Positions 37,384-45,924 of a stretch of 64,000 bases of DNA are shown here, in pieces; the first letter of the stretch is position 1; every line of letters starts with the position of its first letter. The notes below the pieces were generated by a model, which saw only the letters and a program-made list of their open reading frames with translations, searched no databases and was not told where the DNA came from. This DNA is from Glaciecola amylolytica. Its GTDB lineage: Bacteria; Bacteroidota; Bacteroidia; Flavobacteriales_D; Crocinitomicaceae. Where the stretch lies: contig CP034120.1 of NCBI GenBank assembly GCA_003856375.1, forward strand, positions 3,777,501 through 3,841,500. The letters run 5' to 3'. A program made the position numbers and the translations under genes.

Positions 37384-38073
37384 ATGAAGATTCTTTTGGT
37401 AGAAGATGATCCTTTTGTGGCGGACGATCTTAAAGAAAAATTAGAGCAACTGCAATATCGTGTTGTGGGAATTGCGGAAAGCTATGAAGACGCCGTTTTG
37501 TCAATAGAAAGAGAACGGCCTGATTTGGTATTACTGGACATTGAATTGAAAGGTGCACTAACGGGAATTGACCTGGCAGAAAAACTCTCCAAACAATCAA
37601 TTCCATTCATTTATCTGACCGGATTACGTGATCTAAATACTTATTTGAAAGCAAAAGGTTCCAAACCTCATCGCTACCTTTCTAAGCCCATTGACCTATA
37701 TAATCTGCGCAATGCTATTATGGATGTTGATCTTTCTTTCAAAGAGCAATCTGCCCCATACATCCACCTGATTAGCGATAAAAACGGGAACAAACTGCAC
37801 ATAAATCCGGATGAAATTGTTTTTCTGAAAGCTGATCGCAACTATTGCGATATTCATTTTATTGATAAAAGTCGATCTACCCAAGTCATGACAATGGGAG
37901 ATTTTCTTGAAAAACATAGCATTCCAAATATCGTACGTGTTAGTCGTTCTTACTCTATCAATCTGAAACATATTCGTCGTATTCGTGGAAATGAAGTGGA
38001 GATGGTTTTCGGTGAACCAATTCGTATTACAGATGCGTACCGCGAGCAATTTAACAACTATCTCAAAATGTGA
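37384..38073 (+). CDS. LytTR-family response regulator
   Basis: 229 residues from the ATG at 37384 (MKILLVEDDPF). Residues 1-120 form a receiver domain: acidic pair EDD (8-9), phosphoacceptor Asp52 in VLLDIELKG, Thr in FIYLTGL and Lys in YLSKPID. Residues about 130-229 form a LytTR DNA-binding domain (FLKADRNYCDIHF, MGDFLEKHSIPNIVRVSRSYSIN, IRRIRGNEVEM). It probably takes phosphate from the divergent TPR kinase and binds direct repeats near its target promoters. The frame is open 8 codons before the chosen ATG. Confidence 0.93.
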   Translation: MKILLVEDDPFVADDLKEKLEQLQYRVVGIAESYEDAVLSIERERPDLVLLDIELKGALTGIDLAEKLSKQSIPFIYLTGLRDLNTYLKAKGSKPHRYLSKPIDLYNLRNAIMDVDLSFKEQSAPYIHLISDKNGNKLHINPDEIVFLKADRNYCDIHFIDKSRSTQVMTMGDFLEKHSIPNIVRVSRSYSINLKHIRRIRGNEVEMVFGEPIRITDAYREQFNNYLKM

Positions 38074-38215
38074 AATGCATTGATTTCATCTCCATCTCAA
38101 AAATTTCGGAAGTGAAATCACCCCGTTTCGGAAAGGAAATCTCTGGATTCGGAGAACAAAATTTTCCCTGACCTATTCCTGTCTTCTCTTTGAGTCAAAT
38201 TCTAATTTTTTGAAT

Positions 38216-39124
38216 ATGGCTCTTTATGAAGCAGATAAGATTATACAGCTCCTAAGGTTTTGCTCCTGGAAAGCACGTACTGAAATGTCGCATACAGGTT
38301 TACACGAGCTGGCTGCCAGACTCGGGACACTTCCCGACGGGAACGAACAAGCCCCCAATGAAAAATACTTTGTAGACTTACTCAGCGATGCACGCGCCGC
38401 TCTTAAACGAGACAACACCGTTACAAAGCGCAAAGCGTATATCGATCTGCTGTTAGGATATGGGGACTTTGAAAGCTGGAATCATTGGAAAGATGCCTAC
38501 TTCGGTGCAAGTGAATACATCAGCACAGAACCAATCGATTTTTCTGCACTCCCGGATTTGAAAATCGGTGTGTGGTTTACAGACCTACTCTCAAAACAGC
38601 TAAATCCCGTTCTTCAAAACGTCAAACAAACCTCATCTTGTCCGATTGACCTACTTACCTGCCTAGAAGCAACGCCATCTACTTATGTGGAACAGGTTCT
38701 GAAACGTTTGGAAGAATATGCTTTTCTTATCTGGGTGATCCCTGTAGGGTGGAAAGATCAACCGAACCAAATGACGGACCCTTCCTGGAAACAGGTAATA
38801 GAAACCGGACGCATTATTCCAGTTTGGATAAACCCTGACGACTCGTGGCAAATAAAATCTCCTTTTATCCCCGCTTTGAAAAGAGCAGAAGTGATTGCAA
38901 ATATTCCAGGCTTGCTCACTTCTATTTTGTTTCTGCAAGAAAAAATGGATGACTCCGAGCAGTCAGACATAGTAGTCAACAACTCCGATATTCCAACCAG
39001 AACTCCTGGAATTCACAATATCAATAATAACAGCAAGGGCATTTTTTTTCAAGGAAATGGCACTTTCAACCACAGCGTACAAAATATAAAACGGAACTAT
39101 ACAGGGCAAGAATCAAACCTATAA
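38216..39124 (+). CDS. Unknown protein heading the defence cassette; possible TIR-like domain
   Basis: 302 residues from ATG 38216; no signal or membrane segment. Residues 1-about 100 are a helical domain (ADKIIQLLRFCSWKARTEMS, DLLSDARAALKRDN). Residues about 112-240 look like an alpha/beta domain: KIGVWFTDLLSKQL, then a strand FLIWVIPVGW, DPSWKQVIETGRIIPVWINP, in the style of a TIR-like fold where a strand, a W-x-x-E-like helix and a I-I-P-V strand follow one another. I could not find a clear catalytic Glu. The last 45 residues are polar and rich in Asn (GIHNINNNSKGIFFQGNG), a tail type that recurs in effector-associated proteins. It precedes the ParB-like gene by 48 bases in the same operon. 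Function unknown. Confidence 0.6.
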   Translation: MALYEADKIIQLLRFCSWKARTEMSHTGLHELAARLGTLPDGNEQAPNEKYFVDLLSDARAALKRDNTVTKRKAYIDLLLGYGDFESWNHWKDAYFGASEYISTEPIDFSALPDLKIGVWFTDLLSKQLNPVLQNVKQTSSCPIDLLTCLEATPSTYVEQVLKRLEEYAFLIWVIPVGWKDQPNQMTDPSWKQVIETGRIIPVWINPDDSWQIKSPFIPALKRAEVIANIPGLLTSILFLQEKMDDSEQSDIVVNNSDIPTRTPGIHNINNNSKGIFFQGNGTFNHSVQNIKRNYTGQESNL

Positions 39125-39172
39125 ATCAATACCAAACCTCTCCTTCCACCTCCAAACTAAACTTTTATAACT

Positions 39173-40684
39173 ATGGAACAATTGAATACCGGCGGTACTC
39201 AACCGTCATCTTACAACCTAGGTGGTAATGTTGCTGAACAGAAAATTATAAACAAGACTACCATTATTAAACATGCGCCATCACTTAAAGCAAACATCGA
39301 AGGTGCGCGCCCTGTTAATCAAACACTCAAAAGTGTTATTGATCAAGTGAAGCGCCAAGCTAGCCCGCCATTGACACACGTCATCGACTTTCGTAACGAG
39401 TTGCGTGAACGTTACGAACGGAATATCATGGAAATTCCTATCAAACATCTCCGTTTCCGCAAAAACAACGGGCGAATCATAGCAGATGTGGAAAGTTATG
39501 AGCTGGAACATAACCGCAAGTTGAATGAGGAAACAGAAGAAACTCAAAACATCTTAAGGGCTTTTCTACTAAACAACGACAAAGAACGGAACGAAGAATT
39601 AAAACGTTCACTAACTCACAAAGGACAACAAAGTCCGGCAATTGCAACCTGTGATGGATTCCTAATCAATGGAAACCGTCGGAAAATGGCTTTGGAAGAG
39701 CTTTATCGCTTAAACAATCAAGATTCCAATTTTGAGCATATGCGGGTTATTCTATTACCTGAAGGGGTAAGCGAATTAGAGATTCAGCAAGTTGAAAACC
39801 GTTGTCAGTTACAGAATGAAGGAAAATCGGAATACCAGGGACTGAACCGTGCCATTAAATATATGCGCAACATCCAAAACGGATTCTCATTGGAAGCACA
39901 ATTAAAAGATGATCCGAACTACCATGGATTACCTCAATCAGAATTCAACAAAAAGGTAAAAGAGTTCGAAAAGAATTTTATCAAACCGCTCAATTGCATC
40001 GACAACTATTTGGGTGCACTTGGCCGAAGTCAGATGTACAATACAATTACCGAAAGCACAAGCGACAGAGAAGGTCGTTGGCAAGCATTTGTAGACTACA
40101 GTAATTTTTACAATGGAACACTGGCCAACCCTTCCAAATTAGCCCAACTGCAAATCGAAGAAAATGATATTGGCAAATTGGAAACAGCCATCTTCAAACT
40201 GATCAGAAAACGTAATCTGAACAGTCGCGATACGGATAGCCCGGTAGGAAAATTACATGAGTTTATCCGTAAACTTCCAAAGTACCTTGCAAATGAGGAG
40301 GCGACAAAAAGTATTCTAAAAATTGCCGATGTACCAGATGACATTCCGGAAGAGGCTAAATACGACAAGCAAGGAAAACGGCATTCTGAACGGGAAATTG
40401 ATAGTAAATGGGGAGTGTTGAACGAAAAAGAAGTACTTGGGAATTTGATACAGGCTCAACGCCATCTTACCAATCAGGAAGCGCGTGACAAACCACTTGA
40501 ACTACTCGAAGATGCCCTTCGCAAACTAAACCACAACAATTTGAAAATTAAAAACATGGGGGCGGAACACTACGAAGAAGGAATGGATATGGCACTCTCT
40601 ATCAGTGAAAAATCGGACGAAATCTATAAAACGATCAAAGATGCGCACAACAACTACAACAATTCAGCAGAAAAGGACAACTGA
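39173..40684 (+). CDS. ParB-like protein in the defence cassette
   Basis: 503 residues. Residues about 85-230 carry a ParB-like fold: MEIPIKHLRFRKNN, then DGFLINGNRRKMALEEL (residues 161-177), the box that in ParB/Srx-like proteins binds nucleotide or DNA phosphate. The rest is helical and charged, ending with an acidic/helical C-terminus (HYEEGMDMALSISEKSDEIY). The N-terminal 35 residues are polar (GGTQPSSYNLGGNVAEQ). In other defence loci ParB-like proteins act as nucleases, CTP-switched clamps or DNA scanners; which applies here is unknown. There is no ParA partner in the window, so plasmid partition is unlikely. Its 3' end overlaps the helicase gene by 44 bases. Confidence 0.7.
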   Translation: MEQLNTGGTQPSSYNLGGNVAEQKIINKTTIIKHAPSLKANIEGARPVNQTLKSVIDQVKRQASPPLTHVIDFRNELRERYERNIMEIPIKHLRFRKNNGRIIADVESYELEHNRKLNEETEETQNILRAFLLNNDKERNEELKRSLTHKGQQSPAIATCDGFLINGNRRKMALEELYRLNNQDSNFEHMRVILLPEGVSELEIQQVENRCQLQNEGKSEYQGLNRAIKYMRNIQNGFSLEAQLKDDPNYHGLPQSEFNKKVKEFEKNFIKPLNCIDNYLGALGRSQMYNTITESTSDREGRWQAFVDYSNFYNGTLANPSKLAQLQIEENDIGKLETAIFKLIRKRNLNSRDTDSPVGKLHEFIRKLPKYLANEEATKSILKIADVPDDIPEEAKYDKQGKRHSEREIDSKWGVLNEKEVLGNLIQAQRHLTNQEARDKPLELLEDALRKLNHNNLKIKNMGAEHYEEGMDMALSISEKSDEIYKTIKDAHNNYNNSAEKDN

Positions 40685-42584
40685 ACGACTTCATATAGAA
40701 CTTGTCGAATCAACTATCGTATTATCCGGAACCTCACAACTGAAACTTTCTCAGCTTTCCCAACTAGGATTCTATGGATTCATCCGCGAGGGAGAGTATC
40801 ATTTCAGGAATTCTGACGCACCAATACAGGATCTTCTGAAGATTACGCACTATTTTGACAGTGAGAAAATTGCATACAAACTTTCTGAAGCTTTGGAAGC
40901 AATGGTTCAAAGTGATCGAAAAAAGCGCCAAGCGCTTCATGAAGTATTCGCACGGGTAAAAATCATTAAGGAAGAAGGGATTTTGGACGAATCATTTACT
41001 GAATTTCGGAAGTTTACATCAGGTCTCCCTCGCAAGTTAAAACCTCATCAGCTTAAATCCGCTTATCATTTTTACACTTTAAAGAATGGAGCAAACTTCT
41101 CGGTGCCAGGAAGTGGAAAAACGTCTACAGTGTTGGCTGTTTATGAAAAGTTGCGCCGAGAAGGTATCTGTAATTTATTGTTCATAGTAGGTCCTCCCTC
41201 CTGTTTTCAACCGTGGCAAAACGAATTCCTTGAAACACTTGGTCGAAAACCGGAAACCAGAATACTTTCCGGAGGGAATAAAACTTACCGAAAACGTGAA
41301 TATGAGCGACCTCAGGGAAGTATCTCTGAACTCTACCTGAGTACTTTCCATACCGCTTTGAATGATACACGGGATATGGTGCATTTTCTTTCACAAGCCG
41401 GGATCAATGCGTTTATGATCATCGATGAAGCGCATTACATGAAACAACAAGGCGGCTCATGGGCAAGTTCATTACTTGAAATTGGTCGATATGCAGTTTG
41501 CAGAGGTGTTCTTACCGGTACTCCTATTCCTAAAAGCTACAAGGATTTGTTCAACCTCTTTGATTTTTTGTGGGAAGGAAATTGCTCATTGACGAAGGAA
41601 GACAAAATCCGCATAGAGGTTTGGGAAAAACGAAAGAACACTTCAGCCATTAAGAACCTCTTGGAGCAAAAAATCAGCCCTTTGTTTTACCGTGTCCGGA
41701 AGAAAGATCTCGGGTTGAAAACTGCTCAATTTCACGAACCGATTGTCGTTCCAATGAATGCAACCGAGCGCATGATCTATGACAGTGTCAATGCCAAAAT
41801 AATGGACCTGAGTGAGCGTGATTATGCAAAAAATGAAGAGGTTCTTAGCCGGCTATGGAGAGGTAGAATGATTCGGTTGCGACAATCCGTTTCTTATCCT
41901 GGATTATTGGCTTCAGCAATTGAAGAATCGAATGAAAACTTAGTCGATAATGACAGCCTCCAGCACAAAATTGGTAGCTACAGGGAATTGGAAATGCCCG
42001 GAAAACTAAAAGCACTAACGGACTTGGTCTCTCGGATTCGTGAGCGGGATCGCAAAATCCTTATCTGGTCCAACTTTGTAGGCACACTGGAGATGATTCG
42101 CGACCATTTTCGTGGGCTGGGATACCATACCGAACTGATCTATGGTAAAACTCCCATTCGAAAAGATGATACCATTATCATCGGTGAAGAAAAAACACGT
42201 GAAGATATACGGGATGAATTTCTTGACTTGGAAAGTCAACTTGATATATTAATTGCAAATCCTGCTGCGTGTGCCGAATCCATTTCCTTGCATAAGACCT
42301 GCTTCCACGCAATCTATTATGACTTGTCTTACAATTGTTCACAATACTTGCAATCATTGGACCGGATCCATCGTGTAGGCGGATCCGAACTACATGAAGC
42401 CAATTATTACTTCCTGCAATATGAAAATTCTATCGATCAGGATATCAAGCAAAATCTTGAACTCAAAGCGAAGAAAATGTACGAGATCATAGAGCAGGAC
42501 TACAACATCTACGACTTAGACCTCGAGGAAAATGACGAGGATGACATCGAAGCCTACAAACGACTAATTAAAAACCGACACTGA
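40641..42584 (+). CDS. SNF2-family helicase/ATPase of the defence cassette
   Basis: 647 residues from ATG 40641 (a GTG at 40605 is possible but would lengthen the overlap with the ParB-like gene). ATPase core: LKPHQLKSAYHFYT (motif Q-like), Walker A SVPGSGKT (residues 154-161), motif II IDEAHYMK (DEAH at 262-265), motif III LTGTPIPKSYKDLFNL, and in the C-terminal half KILIWSNFVG, LIANPAACAESI, then motif VI LDRIHRVGG. This is the SNF2 arrangement; it moves along or remodels DNA without necessarily unwinding it. Residues 1-125 form a non-conserved N-terminal part. It ends two bases before the methylase start. SNF2 proteins with methylases are seen in DISARM and other restriction-like loci. Confidence 0.85.
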   Translation: MRTTTTTIQQKRTTERLHIELVESTIVLSGTSQLKLSQLSQLGFYGFIREGEYHFRNSDAPIQDLLKITHYFDSEKIAYKLSEALEAMVQSDRKKRQALHEVFARVKIIKEEGILDESFTEFRKFTSGLPRKLKPHQLKSAYHFYTLKNGANFSVPGSGKTSTVLAVYEKLRREGICNLLFIVGPPSCFQPWQNEFLETLGRKPETRILSGGNKTYRKREYERPQGSISELYLSTFHTALNDTRDMVHFLSQAGINAFMIIDEAHYMKQQGGSWASSLLEIGRYAVCRGVLTGTPIPKSYKDLFNLFDFLWEGNCSLTKEDKIRIEVWEKRKNTSAIKNLLEQKISPLFYRVRKKDLGLKTAQFHEPIVVPMNATERMIYDSVNAKIMDLSERDYAKNEEVLSRLWRGRMIRLRQSVSYPGLLASAIEESNENLVDNDSLQHKIGSYRELEMPGKLKALTDLVSRIRERDRKILIWSNFVGTLEMIRDHFRGLGYHTELIYGKTPIRKDDTIIIGEEKTREDIRDEFLDLESQLDILIANPAACAESISLHKTCFHAIYYDLSYNCSQYLQSLDRIHRVGGSELHEANYYFLQYENSIDQDIKQNLELKAKKMYEIIEQDYNIYDLDLEENDEDDIEAYKRLIKNRH

Positions 42585-42586
42585 AT

Positions 42587-43921
42587 ATGGAAACTCTAAT
42601 AAGACATTCGTCAGCAATGGCGAAGAAGATCAACACGCCCTTTGGTTACTTCGGTTCCAAGAACAAAATAGCATTGCAGTTATGTTCCGACCTTCCTCCA
42701 CACACTTGCTGGGTAGAAGCATTCTGTGGATCCGCCGCTCTTACATTGCGAAAAAACCCGGCACAAATTGAGGTCATTAATGACATTGATAGTGAGATTT
42801 ATAATTTCTTCGAACAATTAAGAAAAAATACGGAGGCCCTCATAGAAGCTGTCAAATTAACCCCATATGCTGAACAAGAATTGCACATGGCTCGCATCCC
42901 ACAAGAAGAACTTAGTAATCTCGAGCGAGCCCGACGTTTTCTCGTACAATCCATGATGTCAATTAATGGTGTTTTCGGAGAAGAGCGCGGGGGGTTCTCT
43001 TACTCAGATTCTTTCTCACGAAACGGACAAGATGCCAGAGTAAGTCGCTGGAATAATATGCCACAACGCTTGGAAGAAGTAGTAGGACGTCTTAAAAAGG
43101 TGCGTGTGGAAAACAAGGACGCGTTGAAATTAATGAAACGTTACCTGGACCGTCCAAACACACTCATGTATCTGGATCCACCATACCTGGGGGAACGCAC
43201 CAATGGTTATAACAATGATGCCAATGATGTTGAGTTTCATACTAAGATGCTGAAAATGGCCAACAAAGCCAACTGTATGATCTTTATCAGTGCTTATGAA
43301 CATCCTCTTTATGATGAACTGCTTACCGATGGCTGGTGGTGTAAACGCATCATCGAAACATCCACCAAAGGATCAGACGGTAAAACGCGCGCGCGCGTAG
43401 AAGTTGTATGGATGAATAAACATTATCTGAAGGCACTGGAGTCGTACCAGGTTCCGATGGTTCTAACAAAAAAGGAAAGAGCCGAAGGGCGGCTTAATCC
43501 AGAAAAACGACCGGGGAATGAAAGCGACAGCATACAACTTTCACTCTTAGAGAGTGATAAGCAACGGAATATGATCGGGCGTTTTGAGGTCTTTAAAAGC
43601 AATACCGACAGGAGGTATTACTTCCGATTAAAAGCAGGGAACAGTCAAATCATATTGGCTAGTCAAGGCTACAGTTCCAAACAAGCATGTCTGAATGGAA
43701 TCTCCTCGGTGAGAACCAATGGTGGATTTGATATGTCTTACGACCGCAAAGGAAACAAAGAAGGGTATTCTTTTAATTTGAAAGCTGCAAATGGTGAAAT
43801 CATCGGTCACAGTCAACGATATACTTCGGCAAATGCCCGTGAAAATGGTATCCGGTCCGTCAAGTACAATGCCCAACTGGCCAAAATCCAGGATTTGTCT
43901 CTCACCAAAGGTAATGCTTGA
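42587..43921 (+). CDS. D12-class DNA adenine N6-methyltransferase fused to a YegP (DUF1508) module
   Basis: 444 residues. Residues about 12-290 form a Dam/D12-type methyltransferase: FGYFGSKNKIA (19-29) and VEAFCGSAAL (43-52) bind AdoMet, and the catalytic motif is DPPY (197-200). Residues 331-444 are a double DUF1508/YegP repeat: RFEVFKSNTDRRYYFRLKA, GYSSKQACLNGISSVRTN, then GYSFNLKAANGEIIGHSQRY. I do not know this fusion from characterised enzymes. It follows the helicase by two bases and is followed by a stand-alone YegP gene, so the module appears twice in the operon. Probably protects host DNA, marking self for the cassette. An inner ATG (42617, MAKKINTPF) could be the true start. Confidence 0.85.
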   Translation: METLIRHSSAMAKKINTPFGYFGSKNKIALQLCSDLPPHTCWVEAFCGSAALTLRKNPAQIEVINDIDSEIYNFFEQLRKNTEALIEAVKLTPYAEQELHMARIPQEELSNLERARRFLVQSMMSINGVFGEERGGFSYSDSFSRNGQDARVSRWNNMPQRLEEVVGRLKKVRVENKDALKLMKRYLDRPNTLMYLDPPYLGERTNGYNNDANDVEFHTKMLKMANKANCMIFISAYEHPLYDELLTDGWWCKRIIETSTKGSDGKTRARVEVVWMNKHYLKALESYQVPMVLTKKERAEGRLNPEKRPGNESDSIQLSLLESDKQRNMIGRFEVFKSNTDRRYYFRLKAGNSQIILASQGYSSKQACLNGISSVRTNGGFDMSYDRKGNKEGYSFNLKAANGEIIGHSQRYTSANARENGIRSVKYNAQLAKIQDLSLTKGNA

Positions 43922-44014
43922 ATCCTACTAAAATCTATGGCCAATTCCCCAGCCTGGAAGAGGGGAAACACTATGAACAATACCGGATAAACCGGGCAAA
44001 CAATCAATTTTATT

Positions 44015-44347
44015 ATGGAAAAATTTGAGCTCTTTCGGAGTGAATTGAACCAGAATTTTTACTTCAGGTTCAAAAGTAAAGCTGACAGTCAACTTCTTAA
44101 AAGCGAGGGCTATGTTACAAAGTCCAGTTGCCATAACGGCATTGAATCCGTTAAAAAAAATGCTTCTCTCGATGGCCGCTATGACCGCAAAAACAGTGAT
44201 GGTCGTTACTCTTTTAACTTGAAGGCGGCAAACGGTGAAATCATTGCTACCAGCACAAAAGTTTATGACACCAGTAGTGCACGTGAGGCAGCAATCGAAA
44301 CCATTAAAAAGGAAGCTCCCGGAGCATCGATAGTTGATTTGACTTAA
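44015..44347 (+). CDS. YegP-like double DUF1508 protein
   Basis: 110 residues, the size of E. coli YegP. Two DUF1508 repeats: MEKFELFRSELNQNFYFRFK with GYVTKSSCHNGIESVKKN, and RYSFNLKAANGEIIATSTK with TSSAREAAIETIKKEA. The second repeat shares FNLKAANGEII with the tail of the preceding methylase, showing common descent. Structures of YegP show a small alpha/beta fold; its function is unknown. Ninety-three bases separate it from the methylase; kwaA begins 54 bases after it, on the same strand. Confidence 0.85.
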   Translation: MEKFELFRSELNQNFYFRFKSKADSQLLKSEGYVTKSSCHNGIESVKKNASLDGRYDRKNSDGRYSFNLKAANGEIIATSTKVYDTSSAREAAIETIKKEAPGASIVDLT

Positions 44348-44401
44348 AGTTAATCTTGGGCTGGCATTTGGAAAGTGTCAGCCTTATTTAATAATTGTGT
44401 T

Positions 44402-44980
44402 ATGTGGAGTCGAATTAAATTATATGTTGTTTCATTATGGCTGTTATTTCTACTAATTATTATCAAGGAGTTTAATTGGACAAAATGGAAGGAAACTGAT
44501 AGAATCAAAGACAACATATTGGTTGTTATTTATTCAAATTTACTTTCATCTGTTTCATTTTTTCTATTGATCCTTGGCATATTTTTTTTGCTAAGTCTTC
44601 GCCATAAGGTGAAAGGTAGTTTGGACCATCCAATGAAAATTAAAAAAATTAAAAATCTAAATTATGAGCATCTTACTTTTCTAACGACGTACATCATTCC
44701 ATTTATTTGTTTTGACTTGGATGATGTAAGGAACACTATTATTTTTCTCCTTCTATTAATTGTTATAGGAACAATATATGTGAAAACCAATTTGTTCTAC
44801 TCAAACCCCACTCTCGCTTTATTAGGCTATCAGATTTATCAAGTTGATACTTATACTGAATCAGATATGATACTGATTACACAGAGTGAGTTAAAGGAAG
44901 GAGAATCATTTTCAAATCTCAAGTTGGGTGATACAGTATATTACGCACAACTTAAAACAGCACCGAAAGCTTATGAATAA
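44402..44980 (+). CDS. kwaA: Kiwa system membrane protein KwaA
   Basis: 192 residues from ATG 44402. Four predicted membrane helices (about 5-22, 40-66, 88-104, 110-128) are followed by a soluble C-terminal part of about 60 residues. In the Kiwa anti-phage system KwaA is the membrane sensor that forms complexes at the inner membrane with the DNA-binding KwaB and senses phage attachment. Sequence identity alone would not settle the call; it rests on topology, size and the immediate overlap with a clear KwaB gene. The base composition is markedly more AT-rich than the surrounding genes, as expected of a transferred module. Confidence 0.8.
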   Translation: MWSRIKLYVVSLWLLFLLIIIKEFNWTKWKETDRIKDNILVVIYSNLLSSVSFFLLILGIFFLLSLRHKVKGSLDHPMKIKKIKNLNYEHLTFLTTYIIPFICFDLDDVRNTIIFLLLLIVIGTIYVKTNLFYSNPTLALLGYQIYQVDTYTESDMILITQSELKEGESFSNLKLGDTVYYAQLKTAPKAYE

Positions 44981-45917
44981 AAATGAATTAATTCAGTCAC
45001 TACAAGAATTTTGCGATCCAGAAAATATCATTTCTACACAATTATATCTTCTTTTAAAATCAGATAATGCTGTAATTGTGAAAAAGGCTGATGTTGAGAA
45101 TTCCATTCAGGATCGATTAACACAAATGTTTCGAGAATATACATCCACAAAATTTATGAACAACGAAGACTTAAGTTATATTCCTTTAAGTGAATTTGAT
45201 GAAAGAAAGAATGTGGTTTTTCGATTTGACTTTCCTGTCCCAGAAAAATTGAATTTTTTAAATGAAATTCTTCTGTCTCCAGTTAGAGAGGATTTCAATT
45301 TTAACACGGATAATTTATCTGAACTATTTGGTTATTTGATGGTTGTTGGAAATGAATTAAGCAAGATTTCCATTTTCAGAAAACATCATTCATTTGATAT
45401 CGTTCGAAGAGAAAAAAGATTATACATGGTAAAATCAGCAAAACGATTCGTGCAAGTGCAAAATGATGGGCTTATTTTAGATAAAGGATTTGATTTTATG
45501 AAGGTTCATGATGATCTCGTGATTTTAAATCAGAAAACATTGGAAAAAGATTTTGGTTTCGAGGAAATTATCGAAAAAGAACATACCTCATCATTAGCAC
45601 TCCTAGAGACTTCTGGTTTCATTCACGATATAGAGGGATTTAAATCTTACTCAGCTCAAAACAAAACATTTCAGAGAAGTATTATTAAAGCAAAAAACTC
45701 TCCCGTTTTATCAATCCCATTTAAAAACATATACACCTATATAAGTAGCACAGAGTCTTTAAAAGGAAAACTTAAATTCAATGAATCCCGAACAGCTTTT
45801 GACCTTTCATCAGCTGCATCGAAAAAAACGTTTATCAAACTATTGAATGATGATTTCCTTAATTCAGGACTTACCAATATTTATTATGATGTTCGTGCTA
45901 AGGATAAACTAGACTAA
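44973..45917 (+). CDS. kwaB: Kiwa system protein KwaB (DUF4868)
   Basis: 314 residues from ATG 44973, which overlaps the kwaA stop by 8 bases; this overlap supports the start. The middle carries the DUF4868 pattern: FDIVRREKRLYMVKSAKRFV, LDKGFDFMKVHDDLVILNQ, then TLEKDFGFEEIIEKE. KwaB is the DNA-binding effector that, with KwaA, blocks phage replication and late transcription. The C-terminus (SAASKKTFIKLLNDDF) is helical. Like kwaA it is AT-rich. Its stop lies 7 bases from that of the convergent McrC-like gene. Confidence 0.88.
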   Translation: MNKNELIQSLQEFCDPENIISTQLYLLLKSDNAVIVKKADVENSIQDRLTQMFREYTSTKFMNNEDLSYIPLSEFDERKNVVFRFDFPVPEKLNFLNEILLSPVREDFNFNTDNLSELFGYLMVVGNELSKISIFRKHHSFDIVRREKRLYMVKSAKRFVQVQNDGLILDKGFDFMKVHDDLVILNQKTLEKDFGFEEIIEKEHTSSLALLETSGFIHDIEGFKSYSAQNKTFQRSIIKAKNSPVLSIPFKNIYTYISSTESLKGKLKFNESRTAFDLSSAASKKTFIKLLNDDFLNSGLTNIYYDVRAKDKLD

Positions 45918-45924
45918 TCTAAAG

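Noticed and set aside
40605-40640. GTG start for the SNF2 helicase, 12 codons upstream
   Set aside because: The ATG at 40641 gives a smaller overlap with the ParB-like gene and the extra residues are basic low-complexity sequence.
39173-40684. Plasmid-partition function for the ParB-like protein
   Set aside because: No ParA, no parS-like repeats and a helicase-methylase context.
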